Assembly: GCA_037179385.1 (NCBI GenBank)
Contig: CM074195.1
Coordinates: forward strand, 5,326,438 to 5,390,437
Length of the DNA: 64,000 nucleotides
Direction: 5' to 3'
DNA from: Holothuria scabra
Taxonomy: Eukaryota > Echinodermata > Holothuroidea > Aspidochirotida > Holothuriidae
Part shown: positions 46,516 through 57,967 of the stretch, piece after piece
How the letters are laid out: each line of letters begins with the position of its first letter
Position numbering within the stretch: the first letter of the stretch is position 1
The notes under the pieces: generated by a model
Database searches by the model: none
Told to the model about the DNA's origin: nothing
What the model saw: only the letters and a program-made list of their open reading frames with translations
Translations under genes and position numbers: made by a program

Positions 46516-46657
46516 CGTCATTGACAAAGCTTATTTTTTCGAGCCCGATGTTGGTGTTCCATACATTAGTGTAAACTTTCTTTGTTTTGGCGATGTCCAT
46601 CATAGCGATGTTTCGGTCAACGCCATCGATTGGACCGGTGAACCCTGCATCTTTTAG
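46516..46657 (-). CDS. METTL27: METTL27-like methyltransferase, exon 3
   Basis: Minus strand: an AATTAG acceptor (46663-46658), 47 codons plus one base, and a GTATGA donor (46515-46514). It encodes LKDAGFTGPIDGVDRNIAMM, then DIAKTKKVYTNVWNTNIGLE, then KISFVND. L...GF..I.GVD.....M...A......Y is motif II of SAM-dependent methyltransferases, where the acidic residue in GVD binds the ribose hydroxyls of SAM. It matches human METTL27 (H-G-V-D-G-S..M-L-E-Q-A). Phases: 0 at the start (joins exon 2), 1 at the end (joins the microexon). Confidence 0.85.
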
Positions 46658-46869
46658 CTAATTGGAAAAATGAAAAACACGTCAAAAGCCATACCCAAAT
46701 CGGTGTAAGTGATGGTGCTCTTTTAATAGTTCTTCTGTGGATGGATAAATTTAATATTACAATAAGGAAATAAATTATTTCGCAAGAATATTAAGGGGGC
46801 ACACCTCAAATATCTGAAGTAATGACAAATATGCACAACATTCCTAAAGGCAGTTAATTCTCCCTTTAA

Positions 46870-47540
46870 CAACAACTTTTGTAGTATTCTACAAAAATTC
46901 TCAGTTTGCATAGCTCTTTGAATGACAGCGACTAAAATTTGCAGTTTTGTAGCTCATTACATACCATGTATGTACACTCTAAAATCAAAAGAGTGAACTT
47001 AGTCACTCTTTGAACGAGTGAAAAGTGTAAATTCACTCCATTAGAGTGATAATTCACTCCAAGAGGAGTGAAGTTCCCTCCAAAAAGAGTGAAGTTCGCT
47101 CCAAAAAGAGTGAAATTCACTAGAGGAAGAGGGAAAATTCACTCTTCCACGAGTGCCTGCAATGATCGCTCTTTTTTTAAGAGCGATCACTGTGGGCACT
47201 CCATCAAGAGGGAAACTTCACTCGTTTTAAGAGAATCTCACTGTTTTTGGAGTGAACTTCACTCTTTTTGGAGGGAACCTCACTCCTCTTGGAGTGAATT
47301 ATCACTCTTATGGAGCGAATTTATACTTTTCACTCGATCAAAGAGTGAATAAGTTCACTCTTTTGATTTTAGAGTGTAAGTTACTGACAGTGTTTTAACT
47401 TCACATTGGGTCTTATATTATCACCCTGGATCAATAAACTGAGATATTGTCTTCATGAGGTTTTTACACAGTTGTAGGAGGGGCTAATAAGTAAGACGTA
47501 TTAGAACTTCTAGGGTAAGAAAATTCGGCATTTAAAGGTG
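46870..47540 (-). mobile_element. Family A MITE split by a later palindromic insertion
   Basis: 46880-46935 (AAAATTCTCAGTTTGCATAG, CTCTTTGAATGACAGC) matches the first half of family A, and 47395-47540 (CAATAAACTGAGATATTG, GTAGGAGGGGCTAATAAG) matches the second half. The fold-back element at 46975-47376 lies between, so it inserted into an already present family A copy. Confidence 0.65.
46975..47376. mobile_element. Palindromic GAGTGAA element, 402 bp
   Basis: Ends CACTCTAAAATCAAAAGAG and its exact inverse, flanked by TA (46973-46974 and 47377-47378). Both arms are built of iterated GAGTGAA and TTCACTC words, with the centre at GATCGCTC/GAGCGATC near 47163-47187. TA flanks suggest a Tc1/mariner-type MITE. 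Related copies: 36425-36675 and 63490-63790. Confidence 0.85.
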
Positions 47541-49173
47541 TTTTCCTGAGACTTGCGTATCCCTGTACTAGTTGCCAGTAAGCAATGCTGTACATGCCCT
47601 CAACATTTTGTTCGGTACTTATACTAGGCTTATAGGCTTTACCGAAACATAGAGTAGGCACAGTCCATTTGGCAAGCGTCCTCACTATCTAAACTTTGTC
47701 CATAAAAATATATTTTCAGCCGCGGTAAATTCCACAAGGTAACACAATGGTAGCAATGTTAGCTAACCCCTGAGGTAGCGAACCAGTAATAGGCCTACAA
47801 TTTGCTTGTTAAAATATAACTAGCAAAGTTCGCCTTGTTAAATGTGAGTTTTGTAAATGACTATTTTATGGAACAAAATAAGAATATATGGACATTCGAT
47901 GTGGACCCAAGGGTGGGGAGAACCTGATTAAAATGTATCCTACGTAGTGCCTCTGTGGCTGCACCACCTCAGGCCGCCGCCATTCAGATGTTTTTCGTAG
48001 TAATGAGTTGAACGAAAAGACTTCGTCCGCTTCACAGGCTAATTGAAATGAGGCCATAATGAGGTCATTAACTCACATGGCGCCATCACCATATAATGTC
48101 GTCCTATAGTTTTACTGATGACAGTACTATATAGGTGAAACAGTGTACTACACCAAACAGTTGCCTGGCTGGTGAATTCGACACAAAATTTGATCAAGTA
48201 TAATGACCCGCCAAAGGGGATATTAGCCCAACTTGAGTAAGAATTTGACCAAACATTTGGGCTCAGTCCCCATGTGACCCCAATGTTTTTACTTTATAGA
48301 GTGTCAAAAGCCAAAAGGAATGTACTGCAAAGTCCCTCTCATGTTCCATGGTTTTAAGCCATCCCATCTGGTTACAAGGTAGACTATAACTCAGAAGGGT
48401 CACATACACAATGCATTGTTTGCGCGTGGGAAAACAGGTTGTTTGGATAAACCAGGGAGATGCCATTGACAACGGCAGCTCCTTGGATAAACAAAGCAGT
48501 ACTCTGACTAGTAGCCTATCAATACTGCCAGAATATGTAGCGCTAATAGACTTTATGCATATGACGTCAAATACAACCTCAATGTACGGCCTTCTTTGGA
48601 GGAATAACAAACCAACGCCAAGGAATACAGACAACCGATTGGTCAACAAATCGGATGTTCTGATATTCTGTGCACCCGCACTCTAAAAACACTATGATCA
48701 ACTATATGCACCAACCCAAGTAATGGTCAAATGGCAGACTCAAACAATGGTCTAAAGTTAGACTTTATGGCCAGGTTCGACCACAAATTCATACATGTTT
48801 GCAAATTTGACAAAGTTCTACACAAAGATAAATGTTGCAATTTTATTCCTCCAAAATGACGTCAGTGGTGACGTAATGCATAATGTCTAAACGAAGGGAG
48901 CTTTAAATTGCATTGCTCCCACATCAAACACTGATCTACAACGAAATGACTTCACTTGTGTCTATGCTGTTTCGAGCGCAACGCGAACTAAGGCAACAAC
49001 AACGGTGATGAAATGTCAAGGACAGCGCACAATGTACGGAATGCACAGAATGCGACGCCATTTTGTTGTAGTCCATATGAGGTCACCTTTGTGCAATCTT
49101 AAGTTCACCATTGTAGTAAGGATAACAATAATCTCATCTCCCAATAATCTCATCTCCCAGGAATCTTACTTAC
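47541..49173. other. Intron of the METTL27-like gene
   Basis: No boundary-defined repeat was seen. Open frames on both strands at 48263-48686 mirror each other and have no domain. Confidence 0.4.
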
Positions 49174-49290
49174 CAGATCTCCCATGACACCAGTTCCCAT
49201 CGCAAAGTCGATGATACTGCAGTCGTTCTTTGTGATGTATTCCTTGAAACGTTTCAAACATTCTTTTTGGAAGTAGTAAAACTGTTTGCT
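49174..49290 (-). CDS. METTL27: METTL27-like methyltransferase, exon 2
   Basis: Minus strand: an ATGCAG acceptor (49296-49291), exactly 39 codons, and a consensus GTAAGT donor (49173-49172), phase 0 at both ends. It encodes SKQFYYFQKECLKRFKEYIT, then KNDCSIIDFAMGTGVMGDL. IIDFAMGTG is motif I of class I SAM-dependent methyltransferases, the glycine-rich SAM-binding turn; human METTL27 has L-D-V-A-C-G-T-G-L-V at this place. The preceding helix is the usual N-terminal cap. Confidence 0.85.
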
Positions 49291-49819
49291 CTGCATAGTG
49301 AAAGAAAATTATATCTAAATGCTAACAGAGTATTCATGTCAAATCAATATCATATCAGTGTTCGCACAAGGAGTAGATTGCACATTTAGCGTAGTACTAA
49401 ACGGCACAGTAAACATGGTCGTCCGTAAGGGGGTCACTTGCCCCCCCCCCCTCCCCTGGAAAATCAAACTTGTGAAAAAATTAAAAATTAAAATAAATCA
49501 TCAAAATATCTTCACTCACAGCGTCAGTTTATACTCGTGAAATATGCGGACCTTTGACCAGGGATAGAAAAAGAGAAGATGGTATGCTGAATAGTGAAAT
49601 CATAATTTTGGGACCATCATTCGTGATATCTATTGGAAATTTGTAATTGTAAAAAATATGCCAGTTGTAAGGTATGTTGTGTACATATGGCATCCGACTA
49701 TTGATGAATGCGTTGGTCTTGGTTTGGTCCCATGCTGATCTCTAGCAACGTGCGGATGTAACTACGATATACATGGTAAATATGGGAAAGGGGTGATTCA
49801 TAATTGGGTAACGGATTTC
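49291..49819. other. Intron of the METTL27-like gene, with a poly-C tract
   Basis: GTAAGGGGGTCACTTG followed by a C-run (49440-49451) resembles the GCGTAGCCA repeat family interior. No gene is supported. Confidence 0.4.
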
Positions 49820-49904
49820 CCTTCAACAATTCTTTACACTGAAAATTCTAAAAATCTAAAAATTACAGACATTAAATTCCGTTTCAAGGCTGGATACATG
49901 CAGC

Positions 49905-50000
49905 TTAGAACACCATCTGAAAGGTTTGTAAGGTCCAAAATTTTCTCGTACGCTCCTCGCCAACTGATGGTGGCGCTCCGCTTAGATAATGTACACAATT
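49905..50000 (-). repeat. CGCCACCATCAGTTGGCG repeat, partial copy
   Basis: GCCAACTGATGGTGGCGCTC followed by CGCTTAGATAATG recurs at 51480-51525 and at both arms of 59364-59682. Confidence 0.6.
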
Positions 50001-52277
50001 CAATCATCCATGAATGACTTTGCCCACCCCCCTTGTAAAAATTTCTGCGGACTTGAAAGCATATTCCAGCAGTAAAGTGCACCCTAGTCTTTTTTTGGGG
50101 GGGGGGGGGGGCTGTGCTCACTACCAGCAGGGATTTGCAACTCCCTTCTACCAGTAGGAATACCAAAGGTCAGTTTGTTTTTTGCGGTTTTCTATCCTTG
50201 AAAATATCGGCCAAGTCATGACGCCTCGTTTAAGGAGGCAGAATTTTCATCCACTGATACGATGTGCCTTGTTTAACAAGAAATTTTCTCACTGGTTAAC
50301 GATAGTCCTAATAACCTAATCTCTGTCCGAACAAAGAATACACTCGATGCAATATATGGCAACAGCCAATCAATGAACACCTTGTAAACAGTGCGCATGT
50401 ACCCCGGGCCTGGGGAATTTTCTAATGCAACGACGCATATAGGTAGTGATTATTTAAAGCGAATTGATGGTAGTGTTGGTGGCGAAAGGGGAATTACTGG
50501 TGACATTTCTATAAACAGCTTACGGCATGCTTCTAAATAATCTCACCATTCATTTTCACTTTTAGAAGCAATTTATCCATCTCATCCGTCATCTTATCCA
50601 TCTCCATTTATCCATATCAAAAAACGTAACATAGGTGGCATCTGAAATTCTTTTGAAGTTACGCATTTAATCGTACTAGGCGGACGTACTAAGACTTCAA
50701 GACGAGACTAGAAGTTTGCCCGGAAAGTTTTTCGCTTTTTGGAACGAAGATTTGAAAATTACGAGCTTATTTGGAGAAATTCTGGAATTTTATGAAAAAA
50801 AAATGTTTTTTGGTAAGATTAAAATGATTTTTTTGTCAGGTGACACGCCTTCCAAGAGCAAAATTAGTTAGTATATATGCCTGGTGATGAACAGAGTTGG
50901 CTTTGGTTATTTATTGTACGGAGTATCCATCAAAATTGGAAATTTTTTCCACTTTTAACAATCTGAAGACTACATTGGAGAAAAATTGTAATTTCATAAC
51001 AGTTTTGGGAGTTTTTTTTTAAGAATCTAAGCTTCTTACAAGAAAAATCAAACAGGGGTGATCTGAAGTTTTGTAGGGCTTACTGAATATCATCATGCAG
51101 ATTCAGGCCCTCGGACCATATTGGAAAATTCTCTCGAGAAAAAGTTTGGCTTCGCTTTTATTTAAAGTTTTGTATTTTATTTATTGTCATAGGCGTACGA
51201 ATGCCTTTCAGTTTGGGAAGGGGAAGAATTGTTTTTTGTCCGAAAAAAATTTTGTCCTGCCCGAAAGACTATCTAAGAAGAGCTCAGTCACTCAGGGCAC
51301 AGAAATTTTTGAAAATTGAGAATCCCCAGACAACAGGATGGTATTTTCCGCGTTCATAACTAGAATTAAAGCAGTCATTACCTTGAGCTTTTAAAATTTT
51401 CACTTCATAATACTGCCTTAAAAAGAAGAATAATTTTTAAGCATGCATTGTTCTGTTAAGTAAGCTGTTCGACCAAAACACTATCTATGCTGAGCGCCAC
51501 CATCAGTTGGCGCGGAGCGTGTAGGGAATTGTTAAAAAAAAGCCGGAGGCATTTCCCAGATTTCAAGCAGTCGTTATTTTGAGCTTTCCTTTGAAATGAA
51601 AGTTTCACTTTAATAGAAAAAAACCCAACTTGCTGAATGATCAGCAAAGTATTAAATAAAAGGTACTGCTACAGCTAGATGTAATGGTCTTGTCTCTTTT
51701 CGGGGGTAAAACTATGCAACGAATTGAAAACATACTAATATTTTTGACTGTATAACTTGAAGAATCTTCTTTGCATTCAATTGCAAGGTCCACTAAATAG
51801 ACGACTTTTTTACGTGAATGCCCGCACTCCAGACTATAGATGGTTTTTCTTCCAACTTATTTGAAAATATTTCACGTTACAAGGTGCCTTCAAATAAATT
51901 TTCAGTCACTACTGTTTATCATTATGTGTAGCTGAAAACGTCCTGGCCGATATTCATTACCGTCTCGAGAAATCGGCTGTCCGGGCAGGACAGATGACAG
52001 ACAATTGGGTATTGCACGTACATTAACAACCTCTCGTTCGTTTTTGTACGAAGAACTCGGAATTGTAACTTGTTAAGTTTCCTTGAAGAATATGGTCCTC
52101 CTATAAGTAAAATCAAGAAGATCGTCCCAGTGACTGAAGTTTATCAGGCCCACATCTTTTACCATGGGTCTTCATAGATGAAGACTCCCCGACGAAACTG
52201 GATTTTCTCAACAACTAGGTAGGACATTACCGACGGGGCATGGCCTTGCGTGCACGGATTGGAGATGAGATAAAGCA
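50001..52277. other. Intron of the METTL27-like gene, old repeat debris
   Basis: Contains a poly-G (50096-50111), a relative of 40895-41060 (inverted, about 50290-50420) and a partial CGCCACCATCAGTTGGCG repeat (51480-51525). Nothing coding was recognised. Confidence 0.4.
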
Positions 52278-52690
52278 AAGCAGGGCTAGTAAAAATTGAT
52301 TAAAATCGCTTCAGATATGCACTAAAATAGTGTTACAAAAGAAAAAAAATAGTTTATAACAAAAACAAAGAAACAAAAATCATGACCATCCATCCAGTAA
52401 CTTCAGTCGTTTACGTTTTTCATTTTAGGCCTCCCCGAAAAATTACCGCCCTTCCCCGATTGGGGACCATATAGGACAAGGTACATAGAATAAAGTTTAT
52501 CAGAGCTAAGAAGAAATTATTTAAAATCGATTCCGAACTGTACTCAAGTAGTATTACAAAACAAAAAATATGTTCTAGATTGCCCATCCAGTAAATCCAG
52601 TTTTTGTAGAGTTTTTTTATTATTTCTTTTATTTTTAAGGCCTCCCGGACGAAACCGCCTACCTTTCGGACGGGTGGGGGGCATGGCCCC
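52278..52690. repeat. Two diverged tandem copies of a 190-bp unit
   Basis: The order AAAATCG, AGTGTTACAAAAGAAAAAAA, CATCCAGTAA, then AGGCCTCCC occurs at 52300-52440 and again, diverged, at 52525-52650. The second ends in a GC-rich tract. Confidence 0.55.
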
Positions 52691-52829
52691 GGCCCCCGCT
52701 GTCGCCACCCCTGATGGGTCTATAACTCAAAGACATTTTGATAGTATTTACAGCTGTTTTCGATCAGCGAAGTATTTCTTAATATAGAGAATAATCGGTA
52801 TTTACATCATGCTATTGTTAAGCACTACT

Positions 52830-52832
<3 letters not shown>

Positions 52833-52862
<30 letters not shown>
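52833..52862. repeat. Poly-A tract
   Basis: About 30 consecutive A. No retroelement body was recognised upstream, so it is not assigned to one. Confidence 0.9.
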
Positions 52863-52863
<1 letters not shown>

Positions 52864-52953
52864 AGATTTGATATGGATGTTTCATGATTGTAACTTTCCA
52901 TGATACTAACTGAGCATCAGCCAATGCGGTCTCTAAATTTTGGATTGGCACCA

Positions 52954-53117
52954 GTGACGTAGCCACGGTGGTGGTTTTGGGGGTTAGAACCCCCCCTCAT
53001 GACCCAATCTTGCAATACAAAAACACTTAAAATTAGCGGTTTTTCTTTCTATCCTTAGACTTTGCCCTCGTGTCGTGTCCCCACCCCCACCCCCTTGACA
53101 CAATCCTGGCTACGCTA
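52954..53117. repeat. GCGTAGCCA-type short inverted-end repeat, copy 2
   Basis: Ends GTGACGTAGCCACGG and, inverted, GTAGCGTAGCCAGGATT. Shares the interior (CATGACCCAATCTTGCAATA, TCTATCCTTAGA) with copy 3. Confidence 0.75.
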
Positions 53118-53338
53118 CTTATTTGCACATTGCAATGATAGCTTTATAAGATCCCAATTTCTATGTAAAAGTTGATGATATACCATACATTATGAAATGA
53201 CACTTACGCTAACTGTTAAACGCTAAAAAAACCTATAGTGTCACTTGTCATCTATGGCCACATCTTAAGTTTATTTCCAACCTCCTTAGGCTCATAAAAC
53301 TATTTTATTAAATTATTAAGGTTCAAACGTAAGAGACA

Positions 53339-53533
53339 CTGGCGTAGCCACGGGGGAGGAGGGGGTGGGGGTCAGAACCCCCATGACCCAACCTTGCAAT
53401 ACAAAAGACACCTTAAATAGCAGTTTTTTCTCTCTATCCTTAGAATTTTCCCTCATTTCGTGCCCCAACTCCCCTTCCCATACACCTACCCCTCAAGACA
53501 CCATCCCCCTGACACAATCCTGGTTACGCGCCT
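53339..53533. repeat. GCGTAGCCA-type short inverted-end repeat, copy 3
   Basis: Ends CTGGCGTAGCCACGGGG and, inverted, GGCGCGTAACCAGGATT. Same interior as copy 2, 220 bp away in the same orientation. Confidence 0.75.
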
Positions 53534-54449
53534 TGTAAGAGATATGTAGATAGCCATCGTGTAGGGGATCTAAAAAGCACACATTGCTCGGTTTCTCTCG
53601 TGAAGGGAGGGAGAAGCAAATATATATGCTTAACCACTTGGGGTTAACAATCTTTTTTCGGCTATTTGTGTCACCATTTTCCTTTCAGGTATTATTAAAA
53701 TGGATTATTTACAATTAAAGGACAAACCGCCCGTACACTTACTAAGACTATTCCCTCAGGAAGGTGATCCTCCAGTGGTCAAAAGTTGATGGATCCACGC
53801 CCGTGCTTATGTATGCCCCTTGAGAACACTCTTTGAAAAGTAAAGGAATGCGTTTTTAAAAAGCAATACAAGTTATTTAAAGATTGTCGAATTATAGAGC
53901 ACAGCCGGATCCTCTTCTATCCTATGCTTTGGGCAAAAGAGTGTGCTGTGGATACACAGACCAATTCCAATGGTTTCTTCCGATATTTGGTTCTGTTAAT
54001 CAGGGGCAAGAATAGGGTTTGTATGGCCATGATCATTGCAAACAAAGTATCATCGTGGGTGCCAAACCCGTCGAGTGTTCCTGAAACCCCGGGTACCCGG
54101 GTGTTCTCCCCCTTAGAGCACATCTGAACTACGCCACCATATATAATCCAGGCCTAGAGTTTTAGATTTTCTAGGTATGCTACAAATCACACTCCACAAA
54201 TAATTAAGGTAGGTGTGCTCTTTTAATAAACTTTTCTATATTTATATGAGCTCCCATTCTTCATCTAGGTGTACAAAAAATCACTCTCCTCACAGTGCTT
54301 TGAGATGGTTGATGGTAGGCCATCACACTTGCACTGCTGAAAATCGAAGGCCCGGTAATCAATGCAAAATCAACTCCGTTTTTAAGGTCCTCGATTGTGA
54401 CTAAATGACTTCTTGAGCTGAAAATGCAAAAAGCTAACTTTTGACAAAC
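53534..54449. other. First intron of the METTL27-like gene
   Basis: A 67-codon plus-strand frame (53924-54127) and its minus-strand shadow have no domain. Nothing else was seen. Confidence 0.4.
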
Positions 54450-54587
54450 CTGCTCATAAAGCGAAGCATATTCAGTATACCACTGGTTGGTACGTGTCCC
54501 GCTAACATCTGCCGGAATTATTTTCAGAAGTTCCGCCTCTTCCTTGGCAATTCCATGTTCGCAGTGAGCTGTAGGATGATCAACCAT
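54450..54587 (-). CDS. METTL27: METTL27-like methyltransferase, start-codon exon
   Basis: Minus strand: ATG at 54587-54585, 46 codons, then a CAG|GTTTGT donor (54449-54448), phase 0. It encodes MVDHPTAHCEHGIAKEEAEL, then LKIIPADVSGTRTNQWYTEY, then ASLYEQ. W-Y-T-E-Y-A..Y-E, just before the SAM-binding domain, is the F-Y-D-R-W-A..Y-D signature that opens the fold in METTL27 and related UbiE-like enzymes. ATG is the first in-frame Met after a possible AG site at 54592-54591; whether a 5' UTR intron ends there is unclear. The protein is probably cytosolic; no signal or membrane segment is visible. Substrate unknown. Confidence 0.75.
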
Positions 54588-55252
54588 ATTACTGCAGTTA
54601 CGTTTGATTCTGGTTTTTGTAATATAAAGCTGTCCTGTGTTGAAGTTCCAAATATATATGTGGAAAGAATTAGAGCAGGCACGCATTCCAAAACGGGATA
54701 TGAAGGTTTGCGTACACTGTACATTGCATGTTGCTTATAGTTTAATTTTGGATGGAGGGCGCACTCTTTCATGCCAATTGGTTGGTTGAAGTTTTACGCC
54801 TTAACACCTAATATTCTGGTTTTATCTAGCGGAACACACACCCCCTCCAGTTATGTGTCACTGCATGGATTGTCTCTTGCAAATCAAACTGTGGTACAGT
54901 TATTAACAGAAATTGCATTTGGTTTACCGCGTAAAGTTTTACTTTCACATGGCAACAAGACAATTAAAGTGGGGGACATCCTACAACGATTTCGGATCGG
55001 ATTACTATCCGATTTTCCGACAGTTTAAGTAATTTTTTCTCCACCACTGGTCAGAAATTGACGAGCCTCTGTAAATTACTTATGAAGTGTAAGAAAACGA
55101 CGAAACTAAAATGAAAGCCGCAAATGTTACAAGATACACGTCCGAAAGATAGCCACGTTTATAGGACTGTTGTACAAGATTGTAAAAATATCGCTCTGTT
55201 GACGGTCATGAAAGTTAATAAAAGTTATTTAAGTAGGTCAGTTTATTGTAAT
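54588..55252. other. Likely 5' region of the METTL27-like gene
   Basis: The promoter should lie here or further right, but no TATA box or CpG cluster stands out. An 85-codon plus-strand frame (54771-55028) has no recognisable domain. Confidence 0.35.
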
Positions 55253-56968
55253 AACCAGAATGCAAGGCATCCATACTCGCGAATGGAGGCGGTCTAACGG
55301 TTCTAGTGATATTGACAGAGTTGCTAAATTTTAGCCACTCCCTGATACAAACAGGCAGTAGATGGTGAATTTGTTATGATGAAGATGTTTGCGCATTTCA
55401 GAAAAGGATATCAGTGTTGAAAATTTATACAGGTGAAACATTAGTTATGTGAAGAAAGGGAAACAGAATTGTTTATGCTACAAGCTCGACGTTTAGAAAA
55501 GTACATATGAGTGATACGTATATATGATGTTAAAATTGACTAAACAAAACAGGTGGTGGATGATATTTTCTACTAGATCTAGAAAATGGAAGTGCTTCGA
55601 TTGCAGAAGAATTGTTTTATTAATAATTTCCGACCGTAGCCAAAACTGCCAGAATTTCACACATATTATTGGCAGTTCAAAATATCAAAATTTCCTCACG
55701 AATGACAATTTCATTTTTTAAACTTCCTTAGTGTTCTCAGTATTGCTCGAAGGCAGTGCTTATTACGGTTCGGCAGTTCAACCGTATCACCTGTATGTAT
55801 ATGCATCGCATTGTCACCAACATAGTAAGCACTTTCAGATCAGAAGAGATGCAACTTAACTATCATCTCGAGTGGCTAATGAATAGAGAGAGATAACTAC
55901 GCAGTCTTTTATTTTGCTACTCCCTCGTCAGAGATCTCTCTTCCCATTCCTACCATAATTGTCAACAACATAAACAGTACCGGTATAAAATTTCTCACCT
56001 TCCTCTTCTTTCTTTGGTTGGATAGTTGCGCAGCTAGAAAGTCTTTTCCCTTACAGTACGGTTGCTCAAAGGAACCATTTTAAATTTGTCTTTCAAGATT
56101 ACTAAATTATTAGCACAGCCACCAATAAAAGAATCTAATGTGAGAATATTTACAAAATGTAAAACAAAAAAAAAACTTGGGTTGAGGTTAACTAAGTTAT
56201 TTCGATGAGGCTAAGCAAATAAAGCCTTGCACATGGCCCATATTTGACTTTCCACTGAAACACATCAAACTCTCGAAATGACCTTTTTAAGTCGCGGTAG
56301 CACTTGATATCATCAACTGTATCACATGTCGTTCGGCTGATCACGTGGTCACCGGCAAAACAAGCGCTTATTGGTAAGGGCGATTCAATTTCAGTTGAAA
56401 CGTTTAGGTCAGAGGAAAACTACGCAGTTACTATTGCGCAATTTTCGCATCCGGGAGACTACGTTATCTTATCCGTTCTCTATTCCTAACCCTCTGTGAC
56501 CGTCTTCAGTTTTGAACAAAACAAGGTATAACGTAAGTTTGTCGCCCTTGTGACAGTTATAAGTTCCTTGGTCATGAAAAGAAATCACCCGTTCAATGTT
56601 TTCTTTACAACAACGCCGAAACTTTCACGTCAACAGATTGCTCGGATGTTTCAAACTGTAAGAAAAGAAGGGTAGCGACCATGTCATAAAGAACGGCAGT
56701 TGACAAAAACTATAGAAAGGGCTTCTGAGAACCCCATACAGTCGCTCCCTGGTCGTTCCAAGAACCATGTAATTGAAATAACATTGAACTAATATGCCTC
56801 ATCGTGTGATGAAACCTGAGACATCCTTAAATAAATTATCTGTTTTCATTGTCAACGACTTTTAATTTACAAACACTAAAAAGTAACAAAACCAACAAGG
56901 CACAGAATAAAAACACTGTAACAAGTCTATGAAGCGGCTGCTATACTTCGCATTCGCTCGTAAAAACC
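55253..56968 (-). repeat. 1.7-kb interspersed repeat, right copy (inverted)
   Basis: Full-length inverse of 5553-7277, collinear from AACCAGAATGCAAGGCAT to CTTCGCATTCGCTCG. Small differences are scattered throughout, so the duplication is not recent. Confidence 0.75.
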
Positions 56969-57048
56969 ATGATTGGTCATCAGTACAGCTTGCGATTCCT
57001 TAGAAAAAAGTTCAAATAGAAAACTATTGAAAGGATTAAAAAATCGGA

Positions 57049-57194
57049 TCATAATTTGGATTGACAACTGGCAACTGCTTTGGTGTAACCAGGCACTACG
57101 GCTAATTCTTTAAGTATAAATTCCATGTAGCCAATTGGAATACCACGCACGATACGAGACCGTGCCGTTTTGATAAAATGACGGTAGCCATGTT
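57049..57194 (-). CDS. Terminal exon candidate, unknown gene
   Basis: Minus strand: a strong acceptor (CTCCCTGTCTCTAG, ending 57195), phase 1, then 47 open codons from HGYRHFIKTARSRIVRGIPI through GYMEFILKELAVVPGYTKAV to QSKL and a TGA. The text looks coding but I do not recognise it, and no upstream exon was found to its right. It would be the 3' end of a gene upstream of the METTL27-like gene on the same strand. Confidence 0.35.
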
Positions 57195-57396
57195 CTAGAG
57201 ACAGGGAGGTGTTATTAGATACGTACATGGGTATAGGTACCCCGCGGAGCGGTTTATATCTTCTCAGCTCCTAAGCTTCCAAAACCACCGTTAGGGAATT
57301 GACTTAACAGGGAATGTGTCGTACAGCCTGCGATGCAGGTAAGGATATAGGGGGATGAAATAGAGTAAAATGCCACGTAGTTGGAAAACGTTTTAA

Positions 57397-57963
57397 AGGC
57401 ATATTCTGGAGACAAAATTCGTTAACTTCAAAATAAGCAAAAAATTTTCCCTTTCAGAAGGTGAAAACGGCATTTCGATAGCTCATTGCGTTCGGAAGAT
57501 ACAAGTTTTTAAAGTATTGCAAAATTTTCTTGGGATTTGATGCATCATGGGAAATCTGTGATGTCATCGTGGCACATTACTTTAACATTGCATTCAATTT
57601 ATTTATAATTATGATGCTGCTGCTGGAAATTTTAGCAATGTTGTTTGTTGTATGTATGATGAAGGGGAATGCTAGATCTACAGGAAAAGATATCCAAACA
57701 TTTCAACAGTATCAAATTTCAAGGACAAACAGAACCTTCAATTATAAAGAAAAACAAAAGGAATTTGAAGCAATGTGCCAACATTACATAACTTTTTGTG
57801 GCTTTGTTGAAGAGCAGAGGTATTTTTTAACGAAAATAACCAGTCTTTAAAGTGGGATATTTTGAGTTAGGAAAATGGTATTGTGATAGGGTTTGAAGGA
57901 CATGGTGTGGAATACTTTTGTCTTTCTTACAAGACAGAGGCAAAAACCCACCGGAACATGCCT
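57397..57963 (+). mobile_element. TTAA element, family C, copy 2
   Basis: Ends AGGCATATTCTGG and, inverted, AGGCATGTTCCGG, with TTAA at 57393-57396 and 57964-57967. Collinear with 17393-17963 along its length. A 106-codon frame (57530-57850) is not conserved in the other copy. Confidence 0.85.
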
Positions 57964-57967
57964 TTAA

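Noticed and set aside
54771..55028. 85-codon plus-strand gene divergent from METTL27
   Set aside because: No recognisable domain; length is within chance for this composition.
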